Assembly: GCA_001816835.1 (NCBI GenBank)
Contig: MHDB01000034.1
Coordinates: forward strand, 1-20,342
DNA length: 20,342 nt
Reading direction: 5' to 3'
From: Candidatus Woykebacteria bacterium RIFCSPLOWO2_01_FULL_43_14
GTDB taxonomy: Bacteria > Patescibacteriota > Microgenomatia > Woykebacterales > 2-01-FULL-43-14
A program made the translations under genes and the position numbers. A model generated the notes under the pieces. It saw nothing but the letters and a program-made list of their open reading frames with translations. It ran no database searches and was not told the origin of the DNA. This document shows positions 19,401 to 20,342 of the stretch, piece by piece (positions within the stretch are counted from its first letter, which is position 1; each line of letters begins with the position of its first letter).

Positions 19401-20342
19401 AGGTGACGACATCCCCGAAGATCTGCGACCGTACATTCCACTATCCCGGCTTGATGAGCTTCAAAAAACTATTCGTCCTGATCTGATTAGCTTCGGGGAT
19501 TTCCCTAACCGAAATGATATTATCCTCTCTGTGGCTACATTAAGAGAGGAGTTTAGACCCACCAAAGACGATGTTGACAAGATTACTAAATTCAAAAAAG
19601 ACAACCCCAATCTTTCCCTGCCACCACTCTTAGCCAGACTTGAAGCTTTTGTGCTTAGCTTAGGAGTGAGGGCAGACGCAGGTCCGTGCTATCTCCCCTC
19701 GCCACCATTCCCAGCAAACACACCTTGCCCACCCCCAGGCAGTCCAATTCCTGTAGCACCTATAGGTGGGAGTGGCCAAGGAGGTCAAACAAACGTAGGG
19801 ACACTTACTTATGGTCAAGGACCAAACCCCGTCTCCTATGGCTTCTGTCCAAACGGCTACCACTGGATGTATGACAGCGGGGGTTGGTGTATGAGTAATA
19901 ATGGTAGTTATAACTCATTTCAGAATTATTCCTATGTTTACAACAACGCCAATAATTATGCCCAAAACTATGGTTTGGGCGCACCAGCTCAAACTTCAAA
20001 CCAGGGATCACTCAACCGAAATGATTATTCAGGATACCTAGCCAATACAGTTATTAACTCACCTACTTCTTCTTATACTTATCAAGCTGGCTCCTACGGT
20101 TCTAGTTCTCCATACACCAGTAACTACTATGGTGGCTCAAGTCCTACTTATAACTACACCAATTCTTCATCATCTACCCCTTATCCCAACTACTCGTCCT
20201 ATTCTCTCCCCCCTGGTTATCCAGGACCAGCCCTAGTTTCCCCTGGAGTGTGCCCTGAGGGGTATCATTTCATGGGTGATAACGGCGGATGGTGTATGAG
20301 TAATGGCGGGGTCAGTACTAACTACAATCAATATCAATCTGT
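16483..20342 (+). CDS. Giant secreted repeat protein with DUF5667-like modules, 3' end beyond window
   Basis: From the ATG at 16483 the frame is open to the window end: over 1286 codons, no stop. Residues 1-28 are a signal peptide (cut after VSA). Three repeats of about 320 residues follow, starting near 74, 401 and 721. Each opens with a DUF5667-like helical module (FLPDSPFYFIKSITEGF; FLPDNTFYFLKGALDTF; the first copy is PDNFFYGFKGFAETI), then further helices (around 181, 515 and 837, with repeated TADI/ADAL/TADL) and coiled-coil-like Lys/Glu stretches. Ser/Thr/Pro linkers separate the repeats. From about 1065 the chain becomes Pro/Gly-rich, then Tyr/Asn/Ser/Gly-rich with two Cys-bounded motifs. 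It is probably a surface or adhesion protein. The family's function is unknown to me. Confidence 0.85.
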   Translation, partial: MIKIQVRFLLLIGLISLILFSSSQGVSAYGRNSYFDWGPYYGQQKVLGLKAYAQEPLPNIALPQGVVIPQPSIAPDNFFYGFKGFAETIQSSFTFDPVRKQELNLNFANERLAEINYLLNKGETDEANKISQRYASLTNQISTETKTLKERGIDVGPIVTKLGEQASAHEIIAENLATNAGPITREVVQTVIESSQSSLDRTADISGQQPIPENLSQSLQDLKKQGLLSTEESNKIYSLKTREEVRNELNRLNEGGLFPVSELKNLDQQIRDSYPDHFQKTLENLRYSELRGYENIPTPDEDTVKKLEDFRNNYQEGTPLPQELKPYVVFNRIRDLTQTINLSSLDPSKERELATFYPSYITPNPTYNATRSAQAATPSATVDQSNISTPPAESASPYISAPEGFLPDSPFYFIKSITEGFGNMPIFDITGRLSSQLDRAEERLREASALLTSGKNKSGLISLKNYQEQFEDVSDQIKSLPASPEQRLLANKLEQAASRHNILLEKSVLPIPEEGREILGSAIKATQKAFDAAADALEKPVVPPLLLDRLGSLQQQGMLLSEEVSNVINSASREEVREKISALEEKGAIPPADAKKLDEKQFILYPDDYNKLIEARKIEELQRLRQVQTDIAQTSTLKQNKDGTEAKVTNLLKEIDLSVLSPQDITGNQTLFDKFNSLVATFSASPSATPNQTGDNATASSTALFNVGTPSANVTPFSPPNTGFLPDNTFYFLKGALDTFRLTTSFGPQAQLRTRLSLAQEKLNEAYVYIDQGADKKAADLFQNYITQMQAINLELSGNNIPEDVRQAFSSELDSAIAQQKNFLERLAVRTGEHTSGPIGAAIVEITKALDKTADLREEDPIPANLVEKLNSIPGDMVPKETIQSLLESPNREDARNNIATLSAIGAISPTELKAFDEKISELDSEEVGKLEQIKKVADIVKSQDTVTDLEKTISKNEDIVKKLGEFQQNFKPGDDIPEDLRPYIPLSRLDELQKTIRPDLISFGDFPNRNDIILSVATLREEFRPTKDDVDKITKFKKDNPNLSLPPLLARLEAFVLSLGVRADAGPCYLPSPPFPANTPCPPPGSPIPVAPIGGSGQGGQTNVGTLTYGQGPNPVSYGFCPNGYHWMYDSGGWCMSNNGSYNSFQNYSYVYNNANNYAQNYGLGAPAQTSNQGSLNRNDYSGYLANTVINSPTSSYTYQAGSYGSSSPYTSNYYGGSSPTYNYTNSSSSTPYPNYSSYSLPPGYPGPALVSPGVCPEGYHFMGDNGGWCMSNGGVSTNYNQYQS
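16702..19680 (+). repeat. Three diverged ~320-residue coding repeats
   Basis: Protein-level repeats begin near 16702, 17683 and 18643 and end near 19680. Shared landmarks keep their spacing: the helix after the DUF5667-like module starts 107, 114 and 116 residues into each copy. Repeats 1 and 3 also share an end segment (VKKLEDFRNNYQEGTPLPQE against VKKLGEFQQNFKPGDDIPED, then LKPYVVFNRIRDL against LRPYIPLSRLDEL). Repeat 2 lacks this end segment. DNA identity is low, so the duplications are old. Confidence 0.75.
19846..20304 (+). repeat. Two copies of a CxxGYHxMxxxGGWCMS motif in the protein tail
   Basis: Copy 1 spans Cys1122 to Cys1136 (CPNGYHWMYDSGGWCMSNNG). Copy 2 spans Cys1257 to Cys1271 (CPEGYHFMGDNGGWCMSNGG). 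The Cys spacing is 14 in both. The ~120 residues between them are almost only Tyr, Asn, Ser, Gly, Pro, Thr, Ala and Gln. More copies may follow beyond the window. Confidence 0.8.

Noticed and set aside
16531..20011. Antisense and alternate-frame ORFs inside the giant gene
   Set aside because: The plus-strand frame from 16483 has a signal peptide, protein-level repeats and domain similarity; the others are short and carry none of these.
1..20342. CRISPR array, prophage, transposon or tRNA genes
   Set aside because: No spaced direct repeats, transposase-like proteins, terminal inverted repeats or tRNA T-arm motifs were seen on reading both strands.

Overview
The window looks like chromosome from a member of the Candidate Phyla Radiation (Patescibacteria), probably Microgenomates-like. 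The evidence is indirect: many small secreted or membrane proteins without clear families, a shortened MetK (347 residues), DUF5667-like modules in a giant surface protein, very tight gene packing, and many start codons lying only 6-8 bases after a -10 hexamer (leaderless-type promoters). TAA, TAG and TGA all end genes, so the standard bacterial code applies. I saw no tRNA, rRNA, CRISPR array, insertion sequence or phage gene.

Layout, left to right. (1) 1-1720, minus strand: three exported or membrane-anchored proteins, one cut by the window edge. (2) 1757-3368, minus strand: a four-gene cluster (small membrane protein, P-loop protein with an altered Walker A, MGMT/ATL-like protein, PPC/DUF296 protein) with two identical 8-base overlaps. 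(3) 3415-4751, minus strand: metK behind a SAM-I-type riboswitch with a terminator, a matching antiterminator pairing and an enlarged P2 arm. (4) 4752-6604, minus strand: small membrane protein, LRR protein and four-helix membrane protein, the last two overlapping by GTGA. (5) 6611-9067: peptidase E (S51), tautomerase-like protein, unknown membrane protein, RlmI/K-like methyltransferase. (6) 9064-11377: a CopC-cupredoxin fusion diverging from a TMTC-like membrane glycosyltransferase with C-terminal TPRs. (7) 11378-11710: a 333-base gene-free gap that holds a candidate structured RNA with its own consensus promoter on the minus strand. (8) 11711-13266: short-chain dehydrogenase and a VapBC-type toxin-antitoxin pair. 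(9) 13375-14882: purB on the minus strand. (10) 14970-20342, plus strand: a secreted beta-rich protein, then the start (more than 1286 codons, no stop in the window) of a giant secreted protein built from three ~320-residue repeats and a Tyr/Asn/Ser/Gly-rich tail with two copies of a Cys-bounded motif.

Two housekeeping functions can be named with confidence: SAM synthesis under SAM feedback, and adenylosuccinate lyase. Much of the rest faces the cell surface: exported anchors, the copper-binding protein, the GT-C glycosyltransferase and the giant repeat protein. A functional link between the glycosyltransferase and the Ser/Thr-rich surface proteins is possible but is inference. The strongest candidates for something undescribed are the RNA at 11385-11607, the remodelled SAM riboswitch, and the giant repeat protein with its CxxGYHxMxxxGGWCMS tail motif.
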